A stretch of 64,000 nt of DNA from Stomoxys calcitrans (GCF_963082655.1 NC_081556.1:2046001-2110000); one strand, 5' to 3'; counted from the first letter of the stretch, positions 12,225 through 23,947 are shown. Notes: a model not told the origin generated them from the sequence alone. Translations and numbers: made by a program.

Positions 12225-13637
12225 CACTTTAGAGAAAATTCCATGGAAATTTTTGTCTTTAGAGAAAATTTCATGGAAATTTTGTCTTTAGAGAAAATTT
12301 CATATTATTTTGTCTTTAGAGAAAATTTCATGGAAATTTTGTGTTTTAAGAAAATTTGTCTTTAGAGAAAATTTCATGGAAATTTTGTCTTTAGAGAAAA
12401 TTTCATGGAAATTTTGTCTTTAGAGAAAATTTCATGGAAATTTTGTCTTTAGAGAAAATTTCATGGAAATTTTGTCTTTAGAGAAAATTTCATGGAAATT
12501 TTGTCTTTAGAGAAAATTTCATGGAAATTTTGTCTTTAGAGAAAATTTTAGGGAAATTTTGTCTTTGGAGAAAATTTCATGGAAATTTTGTCTTTAGAGA
12601 AAATTTCATGGAAATTTTGTCTTTAGAGAAAATTCATGGAAATTTTGTCTTTAGAGAATATTTCATGGAAATTTTGTCTTTAGAGAATATTTCATGGAAA
12701 TTTTGTCTTTAGAGAAAATTTCATGGAAATTTTGTCTTTAGAGAAAATTTCATGGAAATTTTGTCTTTAGAGAAAATTCATGGAAATTTTGTCTTTAGAG
12801 AATATTTCATGGAAATTTTGTCTTTAGAGAATATTTCATGGAAATTTTGTCTTTAGAGAAAATTTCATGGAAATTTTGTCCTTAGAGAAAATTTCATGGA
12901 AATTTTGTCTTTAGAGAAAATTTCATGGAAATTTTGTCTTTAGAGAAAATTTCATGGAAATTTTGTCTTTAGAGAAAATTTCATGGAAATTTTGTCTTTA
13001 GAGAAAATTTCATGGAAATTTTGTCTTTAGAGAAAATTTCATGGAAATTTTGTCTTTAGAGAAAATTTCATGGAAATTTTGTCTTTAGAGAAAATTTCAT
13101 GGAAATTTTGTCTTTAGAGAAAATTTCATGGAAATTTTGTCTTTAGAGAAAATTTCATGAAAATTTTGCCTTTAGAGAAAATTTAATGGAAATTTTGTCT
13201 TTAGAGAAAATTTAATGGAAATTTTGTCTTTAGAGAAAATTTCATGGAAATTTTGTCTTTAGAGAAAATTTCATTGAAATTTTGTCTTTAGAGAAAATTT
13301 CATGGAAATTTTGTCCTTAGAGAAAATTTCATGGAAATTTTGCCTTTAGAGAAAATTTTATGGAAATTTTGCCTTTAGAGAAAATTTCATGGAAATTTTG
13401 TCTTTAGAGAAAATTTCATGGAAATTTTGTCTTTAGAGAAAATTTCATGGAAATTTTGTCTTTAGAGAAAATTTCATGGAAATTTTGTCTTTAGAGAAAA
13501 TTTCATGGAAATTTTGTCTTTAGAGAAAATTTCATGGAAATTTTGTCTTTAGAGAAAATTTCATGGAAATTTTGTCTTTAGAGAAAATTTCATGGAAATT
13601 TTGTCTTTAGAGAAAATTTCATGGAAATTTCATGGAC
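12225..13637. repeat. 29-bp satellite array 1 (about 48 copies)
   Basis: The unit contains TTTAGAGAAAATTTCATGG then AAATTTTGTC, repeated head to tail with few changes, e.g. 28-bp units lacking one T near 12628 and 12773 and ATTTC variants. High homogeneity suggests recent expansion. The ORFs in it are translations of the repeat. The array abuts a retrotransposon relic at 13637. Confidence 0.95.
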
Positions 13638-14715
13638 TTATGGCGATGGGAGGATGGATTGAGGATGGGAGCAGCTCATACCATCGCGGTATAATCGAGG
13701 AGACGATAGGAAACCTGGAAGGAAAGGAAGAGCTTTCCGATCGGATACCTTAGATGAACATTAATGTCGAGTGTTTTAGATTGACGCAACCCTAGTATTG
13801 GCATCTGGAAGATCATGTTACACGGGTGGTTCAAAGCTAGAGGACAGAGTGGGCCTGGGGGTTTACATTGAGAACCCAGGGACTGAGATCTGTTTTAGAC
13901 TTCCTGACCATAATACGGTCCTGCAGGCGGATATCTGGGCGATCACGGAATTCGTGAAGTGGTGTGGTGCTAACGCGAGGACATCGAGTGTGAATATCTT
14001 TTCAACAACCAGAACGATTAGGTCACGAACAGTCTTGCAGTGTAAGAAGGAGATTAACGCCTTCTCTGAGGAAGGCAAAATCCGCATCGTTTGGGTGCCG
14101 GGCCATAACGGAGTAAGGGGAAATGAAAGGGCAAACGATTTGGCGGTGAAGGCCAGAGGACTGCCGTCAATAAACTTGGTTAACCCGAAGCCTTTCGGGT
14201 CGACGCAGTCCGAGTTAAGGGAGTGGGCGACGAATGCGCATGCAATATTGTGGAACAGCGAAACGGTCGGTAGGACTGCGAAAATCCTATGGGGTGATCC
14301 AGATCGTGAGAAGACGAGGCTGTTACTAAAAGGGTGCAAGAAAGAGGTCAGTATAGCTATTGGTATCATAACGGGACATATAGGACTACCAGCTCACTTA
14401 TGTAAAATCGGTGCGGCAAGTGATAGCATGTGTAGGGCATGCTGGGAAAATGATGTGACGTTGGAGCATTTCCTTTGTCATGGCCCGGCTTTCGCGTCTA
14501 ACAGATACCGGCACAGATACCGGTGGAGACACAATACCAGATATGAACCAACTTGAAAACAATTCAGGATTTTGTAAGTAGCACGGAATTCCTAACTTAA
14601 AATTTTCTTTTTAGAGGTTACTTTTTTGATTTTAGAGCGCACAACAAGCCGATTACTGTCTAAGGTGTATGTCCATAGTGGCATTGGGCGGATTAATACC
14701 TGGACCCTCTTTTCA
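13637..14715 (+). pseudogene. Non-LTR retrotransposon 3' end with dead RNase H
   Basis: The 252-codon frame 13798-14556 encodes an RNase H domain plus the downstream zinc-knuckle-like tail of an I/LOA-type non-LTR element: 'CYTGGSKLEDRVGLGVYI', 'VLQADIWAITEFVKW', 'IRIVWVPGHNGVRGNERAN', 'IITGHIGLPAHLCKIG', 'CRACWENDVTLEHFLC'. The first catalytic Asp is Gly, the Glu position is Asp, the segment holding the third acid is missing, and the last acid is Asn. The 3' end reads 'ATTAATACCTGGACCCTC'. There is no RT upstream. Related copies are at 38205-39290, 42550-42790 and 49262-50095. Confidence 0.85.
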
Positions 14716-15525
14716 ACCTAACCTAAGTCAAGACTTCAAAAACTACAAAAATACTATTTGTGATGTCACTATTTTCTCCTACCTAACCGTGCTCTTTGCT
14801 ATTTTCTCCTAAATTATTTGTCCATTAATTATCTCGGCTTAGACACTTAGGATAGGCTCTAACCTCCTTACACACTCAGCAAGCTAACAAAAAACTTAAA
14901 TAATTCGAAGAGCCTTCTTCATTTCAACTTTTCAAGTTAGGGTCACACACGCTATAAGATTAATGAGAAATGAATTGGTTTCGTGGTTTGAAAATGTCTA
15001 AAGGTGTGACAAATGTTCATTTTTTTCACCTATGCCGAAGAAAAGACAAAAAAACCCCATCTAATAGGGAAATTCCCATACATCACACATATATACACAA
15101 ATTTTTAAACTAATACGTCGTCCTTTGTTTGAAACGACAGCTGAAGCAGCCTAAAGCATATCAAAAACAGAACCATGTACCTTGTCCTGGCTTTTCACAA
15201 TAGTCAGTTTTTGTTTTTCGAATGATGGTAATTGCAGTAACCACCTACCTTACCAGCGAATCAGCATATAAAACCCGAAAGTCAGCCAGTCAGGTTTGCT
15301 AACGAGCTCATAGTAAAATCCATTTATGTATGTGTACTAGTGTGTGTGTGTGTATTGTAAATTAAACACATATATGAGAGCGGAAGAGAAATTATCAAAA
15401 TTGTGTTGCAATGGTAGGAATATTTTAATTTATTCCTCTATTTGGCATGGATATGAATTCTTAACGAGCATGGATTAAAATCCAGGAGATTATAAAGAGG
15501 TCTGCACCTGCTTTCTTGATGAACT
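14716..15525. other. Unique DNA with a possible TATA promoter
   Basis: No coding region is recognised. TATAAAA occurs at 15267-15273, with 'AGTCAGCCAGTCAGG' 15-25 nt further on. A short GT repeat is at about 15340-15353. See the finding on this weak promoter candidate. Confidence 0.4.
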
Positions 15526-15527
15526 AT

Positions 15528-15895
15528 ACAGGAGGTCTTTTGCAAATCACCGGTTGCTGTACCCAAATCAGCTGTACTAAACAGCTGATTTATACTAATC
15601 TGCTAATTTGTACTAAACAGCTGACTAGTGCTTACCAGCTGATTATTACAAATCATGATTAGCAGGTTACAGGAGGTATTTTGCAGATCGCCGGTTGCTG
15701 TACCCAAATCAGCTGTACTAATCAGCTGATTTGTACTAATCAGCTGATTTGTACTAATCAGCTGATTTGTACTAATCAGCTGATTTGTACTAATCAGCTG
15801 ATTTGTACTAATCAGCTGATTTGTACTAATCAGCTGATTTGTACTAATCAGCTGATTTGTACTAATCAGCTTATTTGTACTAAACAGCTAATTCA
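15528..15895. repeat. 18-bp minisatellite AATCAGCTGATTTGTACT
   Basis: About ten tandem copies run from 15713 to 15890, with a diverged shorter array at 15570-15640. Both are preceded by the same leader ('TTTTGCA(A/G)ATC', 'CCGGTTGCTGTACCCAAATC'), so leader plus array was duplicated. Each unit carries the palindrome AATCAGCTGATT with a CAGCTG E-box. Confidence 0.93.
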
Positions 15896-16655
15896 AAGCA
15901 TCTGTTTTCCCTGTACACTCCTTAAGATTTTCCGCCATAAACAAAAATACGTTTTTCTCCAATTTTTAAACTTACCTCGTACTTACACTAGCAATGATTT
16001 TTTTTTTACCTTTGAAGTGTGATACGATAATTTGTTGTGCATCATCAAACGTTTTAAATTAACAAATTTATGCTGTTCCAAATTAGAATGTAACATCAAT
16101 GAAGCGGCTGCAAAAAAAATACTTTAAATGACTTTTGGGTCTAATTCCACAAAAATGGGCTGCCATTGCTGGTTGTTATCAGACAGCAATCAAAAGCATA
16201 TATGGCGACATTTTTGAAAATTGTTTACAACAGAATCTTTTTAGTATTGGACTTAGTGTTGTAGTAATTTAACTACAACAAAATGGATGCCAAATTGCGA
16301 TTTTTTTTTTGTTCGTGTAGTGGGGGGTTAAATTTAAAGGGCCGATGTTGATTTTGAATAAATTAAATGCCTTGCTCGATTGTGTATCTTACCACGGTTC
16401 ATATTGAGTTACAGGAGTAACAAACATTGATATGGTCAGATCCAATTAAATTTGCCGATAAATCGACCAGATTATATATAATTTGATAAAAATAGGTACA
16501 ATTGGATAAAATTTGATGTCAAATTTTTTTCCGAATTTTCAACTTTTTTACTGGGGTAGTCCGAAATTGAGACATGTCAAACGAAATACGGAAAAAAGCT
16601 TGGCTTTAGGCGTTGTTCACATTCAACATCAGTCCTTAAAACTTAATTACCCTTT
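15896..16655. other. AT-rich DNA, nothing recognised
   Basis: I see no ORF, repeat family or RNA gene that can be supported between the two minisatellites. Confidence 0.4.
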
Positions 16656-16659
16656 AAGG

Positions 16660-17760
16660 ACAGTCACACAGAAGGACAGGCACGCGGAAGGACAGACACA
16701 CGGAAGGATAGATACACTGAAGGACAGACACAGAGAAGGTCATAGACACAGAAGGACAGATACACAGAAGGACAGACACACGGAAGGACCGACACACAGA
16801 AGGACAGATACACAGAAGGACAGACACCCAGAAGGACAGACACCCAGAAGGACAGACACCCAGAAGGACAGTCACATAGAAGGACAGACACATAGAAGGA
16901 CAGATACACGGAAGGACAGACACACTGAAGTACAGACACACAGAAGGACAGATACACAGAAGGACAGACACAGACAGATATACGGAAGAACAGATACACA
17001 GAAGGACAGATACATGTAAGGAAAGACTCACAGCAGGACAGACACACAGAAGGATAGACACACAGAAGGACAGACACACAGAAGAACAGACACACAGAAG
17101 GATAGACACACTGAAAACCAGACACACAAAGGACAGATACACAGAAGGACAGACATACTAAAGGGCAGACACACAGAAGGACAGAGAGACAGAAGGACAG
17201 AGAGACAGAAGGACAGAGAGACAGAAGGACAGAGAGAAAGACACACAAACACACAGAAGAACAGACACACTGAAAACCAGACACACAGAAGGACGGACAC
17301 ACGGAAGAACAGATACACAGAAGGACAGACACACAGAAGGGCAGATACACAGAAGGACAGACACACAGAAGAACAAACACACAGATGGACAGGTAGACAG
17401 AAGGACAGATACACAGAAGGACAGACACATGAAAGGACAGACACACAGAAGGACAGGCACACAGAAGGACAGAAACACAGAAGGTCAGACACACAGAAGG
17501 ACAGACATACTAAAGGGCAGACACACAAAAGGACAGACACATAGAAGGACTGAGAGACAGAAGGACTGAGAGACAGAAGGACAGACACACAGAAAGACAG
17601 AGAGAAAGACACACAAACACACAGGAGGACAGAGAGAAAGACACACAAACACACAGAAGGACAGAGAGACAGACAGAAAGATAGAAAAAAGCACAGAGAG
17701 ATAGGACGACGGACAGTAAGATAGAAGGACGGACAGAAAGAATAAGGAAAGGTATGGATA
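16660..17760. repeat. 14-bp minisatellite ACACAGAAGGACAG
   Basis: About 1.1 kb of purine-rich tandem units, mostly 14 bp with 14-16 bp variants and a sub-block of AGAGAGACAGAAGGAC near 17180-17230 and 17550-17660. Because 14 is not a multiple of three and the unit lacks stops on the minus strand, all three minus frames stay open (up to 276 codons of CVCPSVCLSF-like text). I regard those as non-coding. Confidence 0.95.
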
Positions 17761-17984
17761 TTGCAAATAAATTGACTAAGTCATAATACCTTGTACACAG
17801 TAGTGGTGTAGGTTAAACAATTTATACTATATCTGAAGTAGCTACTAGACCAAACCTCTCAAAATGACAGCATGTTTTTTAGCTGGAAAATTTTTTTTTG
17901 TTTTAAATTGTGCTCCTTTATCAAAATTGAATATATTTCAATAAAAAAGTATACACAGAAAAATATATAGATTTCCTATATATA

Positions 17985-18300
17985 AAAATGAGTTTGTCTT
18001 TGTTTGTGTGTTTATAAATTTGTGTGTTCCGTATAGACTTAAAAAGCTGAACAGATTTTCCTTTAATTTTCACAGACTGTGTAGGTTGATCCGGAAGAAG
18101 AAGTAAGCTATATAATTTTTTCATATCGGAATGGGGGCGGACCCTCCCCCTTACCATCAAAACGCCCCTCAAAATCAAAAGTGAACCTATCGGGACAATA
18201 TGGGTTTCAAATGAAAGGTATTTGGGAGCAGAGTACGAGAATTAAATTAAAAATGGGGTCCAAGTACTTAGGGGACCTTCCCAACCCCAAAACTTCCCAC
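17985..18300 (+). repeat. Modular interspersed repeat A, copy 4 (short)
   Basis: The leader 'TGTGTTCCGTATAGACTT' is followed by 'AGCTGAACAGATTTTCC', 'GACTGTGTAGGTTGATCC', 'GGGGGCGGACCCTCCCCC' and one module ('GACAATATGGGTTTCAAATG'). It ends abruptly near 18300. Confidence 0.7.
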
Positions 18301-19250
18301 ATACAAGGGTTGACTTTTATATTTTGGGATTGAACAACCCTTGTGTTGCAATCTGCCAATTGAGAGCTCTATCGTAAAGCTTGACATTTTTGAGGTTATG
18401 CGTACTCAGAATGTTTTGACATACGAGCGCTATTTGTGTTGTTTACAGTAACTTAAAATACTCATTTCGCCCTAAAAAAGGAATTAAATCGTGAACCGTT
18501 TTGTGCGATTATTTGTTTACAACTTAAAAAAGGCTACATAAATTTTCGACCAAAAAAATTTTTCTGCGAAGAAAATTTCGAATGAATTTCAAAAATCCGC
18601 CAAAATAACCGGTTGGTCTTTCTAGTGTTAAGTCAAAATAAGTTAGCTATCAGAGGTATAAAACTGTATTCCCCTCCAATAAAAACCATTTAAATCACTT
18701 TTTTATCCTTTAGCCAACATGATTTATTGCTATAAAGATAAATGCGTAAATTATTTGTGGCCATTAAAATTTCCCTCACCGTGATTTCTATGCCGAACCA
18801 TTGAATTACCCCAATACGTCACAACAACAAATGTCCCCAAAATACACTCGAGAGATAAGATATTCGTTTTTTTGGCAGGTGCAAAAACAATCAAACGGGT
18901 TTCACACCCCCGATAAATCATAAGCTGATCACAATCAATTATTTACATGCTTACTATGCTCGTCCTGACACTAAACTGACATGATTACGATGGAGGCAGC
19001 CAAACGACTCTTAAAAGCCAGACAGATAAGATAGAAGAGAATTCCAGTGAAGGAAAATCTGTTTGAGAAGTATTTATAGTTGGTAGTCTCCCATTTGTGG
19101 CTTATATGACACAGGTGCCAAGGGAACAAATCATAAACACCCTACAGAAAGCTACTCCAAGTGATAACTAAGAATGACTTCAAAGTAGATGAACTGAACT
19201 CGAATTTAAAGATGAGAATCAGGCTTAGGTAGGGCTCTAAATTTTGTGTA
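18301..19250. other. Unique intergenic DNA with two GATA motifs
   Basis: No ORF is recognised. AGATAAGAT occurs at 18853-18861 and 19024-19032 in a stretch (18720-19080) that looks unique. It could be regulatory, but nothing in the sequence proves it. Confidence 0.35.
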
Positions 19251-19254
19251 TTAT

Positions 19255-19595
19255 GGTGGAGCAATTTTGAAGGTTGTCAAAATCTACGAAAGAGAGTCAC
19301 TGAAAATGGGTCTGGCAGTAAATGAAAATTAGAACAAATGGATGGTTTCAACTCCAAAAACGCCTTATACAACCGAGTAGACAAAGAAAATGGATAAAGT
19401 TGGGAACCACAACTTTGAGATAGTCAGTAACTTTATCTACCTCGTCACCGCCGTAACTGAAACGAATGACACCAGTTTTGAGATAAAGCGAAGAATAATA
19501 CTGGCAAACAGATGCTACTTTGGACTAAGTAATCAGTTTAGAAACAAGGCCACCTCTCGACAGACGAAGATTACATTATACAAGACACAAGAATA
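19255..19595 (+). pseudogene. RTE-clade retrotransposon RT C-terminal fragment
   Basis: The frame from 19390 reads 'NHNFEIVSNFIYLVTAVTE', 'FEIKRRIILANRCYFGLS' and 'KITLYKTQE', the conserved 'F(V/E)YLG...I(K/R)RRI..A..C.F.L' end of RTE-type reverse transcriptases. Upstream text to about 19255 is frameshifted but similar. It may belong to the same family as the endonuclease fragment at 39540-40860. Confidence 0.75.
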
Positions 19596-19789
19596 ACAAA
19601 TTTGGTTGAGCGTATATGTTAACAAACATTTTTAGTCATTTTAGGATAGCATTTTTTCCTTAATAGCATAAATATGATCTTTGTACAATATATATTTTGT
19701 CTGCAGTTATTTGAAATGGTTAAAAAGTGATAAAATTGTTAGAAATTAAAACAAAATTAACGCTGTATAGCTCTTATAAAAAAAGAAAA

Positions 19790-20095
19790 GATGCAACATA
19801 AAATTTTTTGAAGCATTTTTTGGATATTGAGACCAATTTCAACTTTTTACCATCTGAAAACAGCAAAAAATGTTTGCTGTTTCAACAAAAAGTTGCTGTT
19901 GTCTCATTTTCCGCAGATGCAACATAAAAATTTTTTAACATTTTTTGGATATTGCGACCAATTTAATTTCTTTGCCATCTGAAAACAGCAAAAAATTTTT
20001 GCTGTTTCAGCAAAAAAAATTGCTGCTGTCCCATTTTCCGCAGACTTTATGCATTTTCTGCAAACATTTTCGCTACTTTTACTAACAAATTTCTC
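19790..20095 (-). mobile_element. Fragment of the TTTGCTGTTACAGCAG MITE family
   Basis: It carries 'CAGCAAAAAATGTTTGCTGTT', 'GTCTCATTTTCCGCAGA' and the terminus 'CTAACAAATTTCTCTGAG', matching the complement of the ends of the elements at 44270 and 49332. An internal segment of about 120 bp is present twice in tandem (about 19790-19920 and 19920-20040). The far end is not defined. Confidence 0.55.
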
Positions 20096-20107
20096 TGAGT
20101 GATCTTA

Positions 20108-20660
20108 GGTGACCACCGTGGTGCAGAGGTTAGCATATTCGCCTATGACGCCGAAGTAGAGCTGGCAAAATGTCGATGGCGCTATCTATCGATATTTAAG
20201 TTAAGTTAATTTGTTTGCAAAACTAAACAAAAATAAGCAATGCGACAAAGAATGTATCCTTTAAGATACATTGCGCCTATAGAGGGCGCAATTTACATCC
20301 GATAAGGCTAACATTTTTTACAATGATTTCTCTCATGACTTCCAACTGGCTTTATTAACCTTGGTTTTATTTGGTCTGTGCATTGATATTGCTTCTATAT
20401 AAATCGATCTCATGATTTTTACTTCTCGTTTTCGTTTGAAATATAGCTGATGGCAAATTTACGATAGTATCGATACTATCGATATTTATTATTAAAATTA
20501 TCGAAAATATCGAATGTTGCGATTATCGACAGTTTGCCACATTTGTGAGTTACTATGCCATACGTAGAAGTCATGTAAAAACTTTCCTCCGTTACGCCGT
20601 TCGGATTCGGCTATAAAAAGGACATCCCTTAAAAACTTGAGCGGAAGCTTGAAGTGAAAT
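20108..20660 (+). mobile_element. tRNA-derived SINE, copy 2, interrupted
   Basis: The head 'GTGGTGCAGAGGTTAGCATA' (20117-20136) and the body after 20540 ('CATTTGTGAGTTACTATGCC', 'TTCGGATTCGGCTATAAAAA') belong to one SINE. The middle, including the B box, is missing and a TIR element (20163-20539) lies there instead. Confidence 0.65.
20163..20539. mobile_element. Candidate 377-bp TIR element inside the SINE
   Basis: The left end TGGCAAAATGTCGAT and the right end ATCGACAGTTTGCCA are inverted repeats with one mismatch over 15 bp. The interior has several ATCGAT words around 20185 and 20460-20485. No ORF and no clear target duplication, so the superfamily is unknown. Confidence 0.5.
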
Positions 20661-21285
20661 GGTTTTGGGAAAATTTACAATTTTAAGGGATTTTAGAGTT
20701 ATTTAGTCGCGCTGAGAAAGTTCGTCATTTATTTGTTATCACTTCACTAATTCACTTTATAGTAACCAAACTTCAGTTTTTGAAAACAATAGGTAGGGTA
20801 TTCCATATAACGGCTATTACTATTGTAGTCCACTGTATTTTGGTAATTGCTTAATAATTTTCCATCGCATACTTCTGGCAAACCATTGTGGGCGATACAT
20901 ATTATCTGCCTCCAACAAAACACCTGAACTGATAACTTGATAAAGACCACCACTGGCGCATTGATTTTGCATGAATTCTTTGCCAATGAGCTCAAAGAAT
21001 CGTTTTCATTGATTTTACTGCGATGTAATTAATTTCCCTGCTGGCGAAATTCAGTTCAAAATTAGTGGTGGTTAAGCGAACAAGTGAAAACGGTAATATG
21101 CAAGTTAAATGAAGCATACATTTAGGCTCAAAAAGGAACAATCGTCACATTTGCGAGATATTTTTACTTAAAAACGCACTTTACCAAGAAAATGAGAAAT
21201 TATTATTTAACATGTAAAAATGTGCTAAAGTCGGCCGGTGGAAACCCAATACTACAAATTTGCATGAACAGCCAACAATTGAATC
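20661..21285. other. Unique DNA with a small unrecognised minus ORF
   Basis: The minus frame 20747-20995 (82 codons, starting MSSLAKNSCKINAP, four Cys, ending KFGYYKVN) is composition-balanced but matches no family I know. The overlapping minus frame is also open for about 50 codons. It could be a small gene exon or chance. Confidence 0.25.
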
Positions 21286-21287
21286 TT

Positions 21288-21700
21288 CCTGGGGGCCGTA
21301 GAACACTTATCGGGAGATTGGTTTATATGGGAGCTATATCAGGTTATAGACCGATTCGGACCGTAATTGGCACAGTTGTTGGAAGTCTTAATAGAACACT
21401 ACATGCAAAATTTCAACCAAATCAAAAATTGCGGCTTGTGAGGGCTCAAGAAGTCAACTCGGGGATCGGTTTATATAGCAGCTATATCAGGTTATAAACC
21501 GATTCGGACCGTAACTGGCACAGTTGTTGGAAGTCTTAACTGTCAAATCGGGAGATCGGTTTATATGGGAGCTATATCACATTATAAAACGATTTGTACC
21601 ATACTTACACCAGATGTTGGAAGTCATAATAGAACACTATGTGCAAAATTTCTGTCAGAGATCCAAGATCTCAGAACGGGAGATCGGTTTATATATGGTG
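21288..21700 (+). repeat. Modular repeat B, copy
   Basis: Three modules of about 120-200 bp, each with 'GGGAGATCGGTTTATATGGG', 'AGCTATATCAGGTTATA', 'GACCGATTCGGACCG' and 'GCACAGTTGTTGGAAGTC'. The plus ORFs 21192-21497 and 21524-21736 are readings of the repeat. Confidence 0.75.
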
Positions 21701-22044
21701 GTTATTGATATTAAGGATTTTTTTTTTCAAAGGTAGTTAAACAGATTCACAACTTTGAGCATTTGTGTCTTTAAGACAAAAAAAATTGAATCTGGGGAAA
21801 GGACATCAATTTAGCTTAGTTAATGAGGCAGAAAAGCTTTCAAATGGGAGCACTTAAAACTAAAATTTTTAGAAAAACAAGAAATAGGTGTCTGGTGGGA
21901 AGTACAAAGACATTCACCCAGCGAGCAAAGAATAAAAAATTCTACCTCGAGTTAGAAACAAGGTATCCTTATGAAATTTGAACAGGAGAAGAGAAGACGA
22001 ATGAAACTTGTTAAGAAAAAAATTTGCCGTCATATAAGGTCATG

Positions 22045-23466
22045 TATTGGGGGAAAATTGGCTTGGGCGGAGCCGACTATAAAATACCCTACACCAACGC
22101 TACAATAAAATTCGGGCAATAAATATATAGGTATATTTGAGCTATATCCAAATTTGAGCCGAATTTTTTCGAACAGATCGTTTGAACATTTTTGCATGTA
22201 CGTGTAAATCCGGGAATACATATTTATGGGAGCAATATCCAAATCTGAACCGATTTTAATGAAACCTTAGATATCTGTTAAGATCAGTAACAAAAGAATC
22301 CATGCCAAATTTGGTGCAGATCGGTTGAAAATTTTAGTTCCTACGCCCATTTAAGTGCAAAGGGCAAATCGGGGGATACATATTTATGGGAACTATATCT
22401 AACTCTGAACCGATTTTAATGAAACCTTGCAGATCCGTTAAGATCAATAACAAAACAATTAGTGCCAAATTTTGTGCAGATCGGATGAAAATTTTAGTTA
22501 CTATGACCATTTAAGTGAAAATCTGGCGAAACACATATATGGGAGCTATATCTAAATCTCAACCGATTTCAATGAAACTATGCATATCTGTTACGATCAG
22601 CAACAAAACAATTAGTGCCAAATAATGTGCAGATCGGTTAAAAATTGTAGTCACTACGGCCATTTAAGTGCAAATCTGGCGCTACATATATATGGGAGCT
22701 ATATTCAAATCTGAACCGATTTTGATGAAATCTCGTAGATATGTTAAGATCAGTAACAAAGCAATCCGTGCCAAATATTGTGCAGATCGGTTGAAAATTG
22801 TACTTACTACGGCCATTTAAGTGCAAATCGGGCGATACATATATATGGGAGCTATATCCAAATCTGAACCGATTTTGATGAAATCTCGTAGATATGTTAA
22901 GATCAGTAACAAAACAATCCGTGCCAAATTTTGTGCAGATCGGTTGAAAATTGTAGTTACTACGGCAATTTAAGTGCAAATCGGGCGATACATATATATG
23001 GGAGCTATATCTTAATCTGAACCGATTTTGAATAAATCTCGCAGATCTGTTAAGATCAGTAACAAAGCAATTCGTGCCTATTATTGAGCAGATAAGTTGA
23101 AAATTGTAGTTACTACGGCCATTTAAGTGCAAATAGGGCGATACATATATATGGGAGCTATATCTAAATCCCAACCGATTTTTACCAAAATCAAAAGTGT
23201 TCGTCCTTGTAATAAAAAAGTGACACCTGCAAAATTTCGTAACGATTGGACAACAAAAACGACGACCTGCACCTTGATTACAAGAATACATGGACTCACA
23301 GACGGACAGACAGACGGACAGTCGGACATGAATAAATCGAATCAGAAAGTCATTCTGAGTCGATTGGTATACTTATCAATGGGTCTAGCTCTTCTTCTTC
23401 TCAGCGTTGCAATGAAATGCACAAACTTAAAACACCCTGTAGCACAGTGGTGGTATAGGGTATAAA
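22045..23466. repeat. Repeat B copy with a 153-bp tandem array
   Basis: A unit of 153-154 bp recurs from about 22220 to 23190, with 'CGATACATATATATGGGAGC' at about 22375 (diverged), 22525, 22678, 22831, 22985 and 23138. Because 153 is 51 codons, the minus strand shows a 217-codon ORF with a 51-aa repeat. The right end has 'GACGGACAGACAGACGGACA' and 'TGGTGGTATAGGGTATAAAA', the usual repeat B terminus. Confidence 0.85.
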
Positions 23467-23947
23467 AATAAACTTATGGCGATAGGCCTACTCTTTTGAC
23501 AACTGCTGCGATTTTATGCCAAAGACATTAAAATCCGCTTTTCTTTGCTAAATTGTTATAAAATATTAAGATTTTTTTTGTATAAAACTTGTGTTTTTTA
23601 ACATTTCTAAACTTTTTTTTAAAATTTTTTGAAAAAAAAATTTTTTAATTTGAAAAAAAAAATTAAAAATTAAAAAAAAAAATCTAATATTAAAAAAAAA
23701 AAATTTTAAAAAGAACCAAGTCAATATAAATGCTCCAAGTAATGAAAATATGAAATTTCATCAACATCGGAATGGAGGGTCAGCCGTTAATGGGTCACAT
23801 TTGTAGATAATATCCTTACTTTAAAGTCTTTGCTCTTGGGTACGAAATCAAAACCTTAAAATCCTTCAATCCAGCAAAAAAAATTTTTTTTTTTGATTTC
23901 TGTTAAAAAAAAAATAAAATTTAAAATTTCTCTCCCTGTTCCTTTAG
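23467..23947. other. AT-rich upstream flank / intron of the receptor gene
   Basis: Runs of A and T, no repeat family recognised. It ends in a pyrimidine tract and an AG acceptor (23946-23947) directly before the first receptor exon. Confidence 0.5.

Noticed and set aside
12162..13637. Regular repeats resembling a CRISPR array
   Set aside because: The 29-bp units follow each other with no spacers and the genome is clearly eukaryotic.
13863..14369. 168-codon minus ORF
   Set aside because: It lies opposite the RNase H domain, which is recognisable on the + strand.
16654..17766. Several long minus-strand ORFs (up to 276 codons, Cys/Ser/Val-rich)
   Set aside because: They are translations of a 14-bp tandem repeat in all three frames, with no start context, domain or splice structure.
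22638..23291. 217-codon minus ORF with a 51-residue repeat
   Set aside because: It is the reading of a 153-bp tandem array inside repeat B.
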